From Allopusillimonas soli (GTDB lineage: Bacteria; Pseudomonadota; Gammaproteobacteria; Burkholderiales; Burkholderiaceae_B), in NCBI RefSeq assembly GCF_004153445.1, contig NZ_SDQC01000006.1, forward strand, positions 186,001 through 250,000: DNA of 64,000 nucleotides, read 5' to 3'. The notes beneath the pieces were generated by a model, which worked only from the letters and a program-made list of their open reading frames with translations, did not search any database and was not told the DNA's origin. This document shows positions 63,132 through 64,000 of this stretch, piece after piece. A program made the translations under genes and the position numbers. How positions within the stretch are numbered: the stretch's first letter is position 1; each line of letters starts with the position of its first letter.

Positions 63132-63177
63132 GCGCGCCAGGGCACCTTCCCGGGGCGCGCCGCCTGGCCTCCCCGGG
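63132..63177 (+). other. Alternative hairpins in the benzoate-CoA ligase leader
   Basis: The roughly 95-base leader between the promoter and the ligase start contains two overlapping 7-base stems. GCGCGCC (63132-63138) pairs with GGCGCGC (63154-63160), and CCCGGGG (63149-63155) pairs with CCCCGGG (63171-63177). They share bases, so only one can form at a time. No U-tract follows either stem. A regulatory role is possible but not shown. Confidence 0.35.
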
Positions 63178-63211
63178 CCAATAAAGCACTATAAATAGAC
63201 GGAGATATCTG

Positions 63212-64000
63212 ATGCAAGCCTGTCCCGCGCAACTGAATTTCGCCAGTCATCTCATGCAGGTGAATGCCGGACGCGCTGAAAAAACTGCTTATATCGATGA
63301 CACCGGCAGCCTGTCCTATGGTGAATTGGCACAGCGGGTCGCCAAGTTCGCCGGGTTGCTGCATGAGATGGGGCTGAGACGGGAAGAGCGCATTCTGCTT
63401 GTCATGCTCGACACCGTGGACTGGCCTGTCGTGTTCCTAGGCGCGCTCTACGCAGGCGTTGTCCCTGTGGCCATCAATACCCTGCTCACCTCGCAGGACC
63501 AGGCCTATATCATGGAACACAGCCGCTGCCAGGCCGTGTTCACATCGGGGCCGCTGCTTGCAACAGTACGGGAAGCCTTGGCCCTTGCGCGACACGAGGT
63601 CCGGCATGTCGTCGTCTCGGGCACTGCCGACGCGACGCAGGCTGACCAAATTGATCTGGCAACCCGATTGCGGAAAGCCGGCGAGGCACAGGCGGTTCAG
63701 ACACAGGCAGACGAGGTCGCGTTCTGGCTGTACTCTTCGGGATCCACCGGGCAGCCAAAGGGAGTGGTGCATACCCACGGCAATCTATGGCATACAGCCG
63801 AGATCTATGGCAAGCCCATACTGGGCGTACGAGAAGACGATATCGTGTTCTCCGCGGCCAAGCTCTTTTTCGCCTATGGCCTGGGCAATGCGTTGACCTT
63901 TCCGCTTTCGGCGGGCGCGACCACTGTGCTGATGGCCGAACGGCCAACCCCGGCCGCCGTCTACAAACGACTGGTCGATCACAAGCCCACTGTGTTCTGT
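63212..64000 (+). CDS. bclA: Benzoate--CoA ligase family protein (partial)
   Basis: An acyl-adenylate-forming enzyme that activates benzoate to benzoyl-CoA, the entry step of the box pathway. The first 263 residues are present; the gene runs off the right edge. The AMP-binding motif is WLYSSGSTGQPKGVVHTHGN, and SAAKLFFAYGLGNALTFPLS is characteristic of benzoate and 2-aminobenzoate ligases. GGAGAT lies upstream of the ATG at 63212. It is divergent from boxR, and its promoter carries BoxR-type boxes. Benzoate is the likely substrate by context; hydroxy- or aminobenzoate cannot be excluded. Confidence 0.93.
   Translation, partial: MQACPAQLNFASHLMQVNAGRAEKTAYIDDTGSLSYGELAQRVAKFAGLLHEMGLRREERILLVMLDTVDWPVVFLGALYAGVVPVAINTLLTSQDQAYIMEHSRCQAVFTSGPLLATVREALALARHEVRHVVVSGTADATQADQIDLATRLRKAGEAQAVQTQADEVAFWLYSSGSTGQPKGVVHTHGNLWHTAEIYGKPILGVREDDIVFSAAKLFFAYGLGNALTFPLSAGATTVLMAERPTPAAVYKRLVDHKPTVFC

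Noticed and set aside
1-64000. CRISPR arrays, insertion sequences, prophage genes, rRNA genes
   Set aside because: No regularly spaced direct repeats, transposase or phage proteins, or rRNA sequence were seen on either strand; xerD is the normal chromosomal recombinase.

Overview
The window looks like a GC-rich betaproteobacterial chromosome, most probably from the Alcaligenaceae (Bordetella/Achromobacter/Pusillimonas-like). The evidence is several Bug/TctC-type periplasmic binding proteins, the aerobic benzoyl-CoA (box) operon with its BoxR regulator, and housekeeping blocks in the order common in this family. These blocks are recR-ybaB-dnaX-4.5S RNA-addAB, tsaE-amiC/dedA/mutL-miaA/purM/hda-HAD-pcnB-folK, and gloA-ygjP-plsC-gmhB-glyS-glyQ. 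This assignment is inference; no rRNA gene is present to confirm it.

Layout. 1-1568: the end of a nitrate/sulfonate-type ABC uptake operon. 1660-11089: DNA metabolism (recR, ybaB, dnaX, 4.5S RNA, addA, addB). 11270-14985: molybdate uptake and control (modE convergent with modABC, and a clear ModE-type operator before modA). 14987-18801: xerD, ybaK, two hydrolases and tRNA-Arg(CCT). About 18850-28640: a visibly more A+T-rich accessory block. 28744-32506: a secreted argininosuccinate-lyase-like protein, a second Bug protein and an AEC permease. 32519-48577: housekeeping genes. 48742-56953: CoA and dicarboxylic acid metabolism (crotonase, class I fumarase, FAS1-like hydratase, CaiB CoA transferase, FadE) plus a SpmAB-like membrane protein. 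56994-64000: a MaoC hydratase, boxA, boxB, boxC, boxR and the start of a benzoate-CoA ligase gene.

The most unusual part is the accessory block. A seven-gene operon on the minus strand encodes, in order of transcription, a GntR/FCD regulator, a ring-hydroxylating dioxygenase beta subunit, a ferredoxin reductase, a [2Fe-2S] ferredoxin, an unrecognised 69-residue protein, a D-2-hydroxyacid dehydrogenase and an IlvD/pentonate-dehydratase-family enzyme. The dioxygenase alpha subunit and a Bug binding protein are transcribed divergently. There is no cis-dihydrodiol dehydrogenase and no ring-cleavage dioxygenase. The pairing of a vicinal-diol-forming Rieske oxygenase with a 2,3-dihydroxyacid dehydratase and a 2-oxo/2-hydroxyacid oxidoreductase suggests a route that is not the textbook aromatic upper pathway. 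The block is followed by a decayed Bug gene.

Regulation can be read directly in two places. An ATCG(AA)ATATA / TATATAACGAT inverted repeat precedes modA. Four TGCA-N6-TGC(A/T) boxes bracket good sigma70-like promoters in front of boxC and in the boxR/benzoate-CoA ligase intergenic region, which matches the kind of site known for BzdR/BoxR-type regulators.
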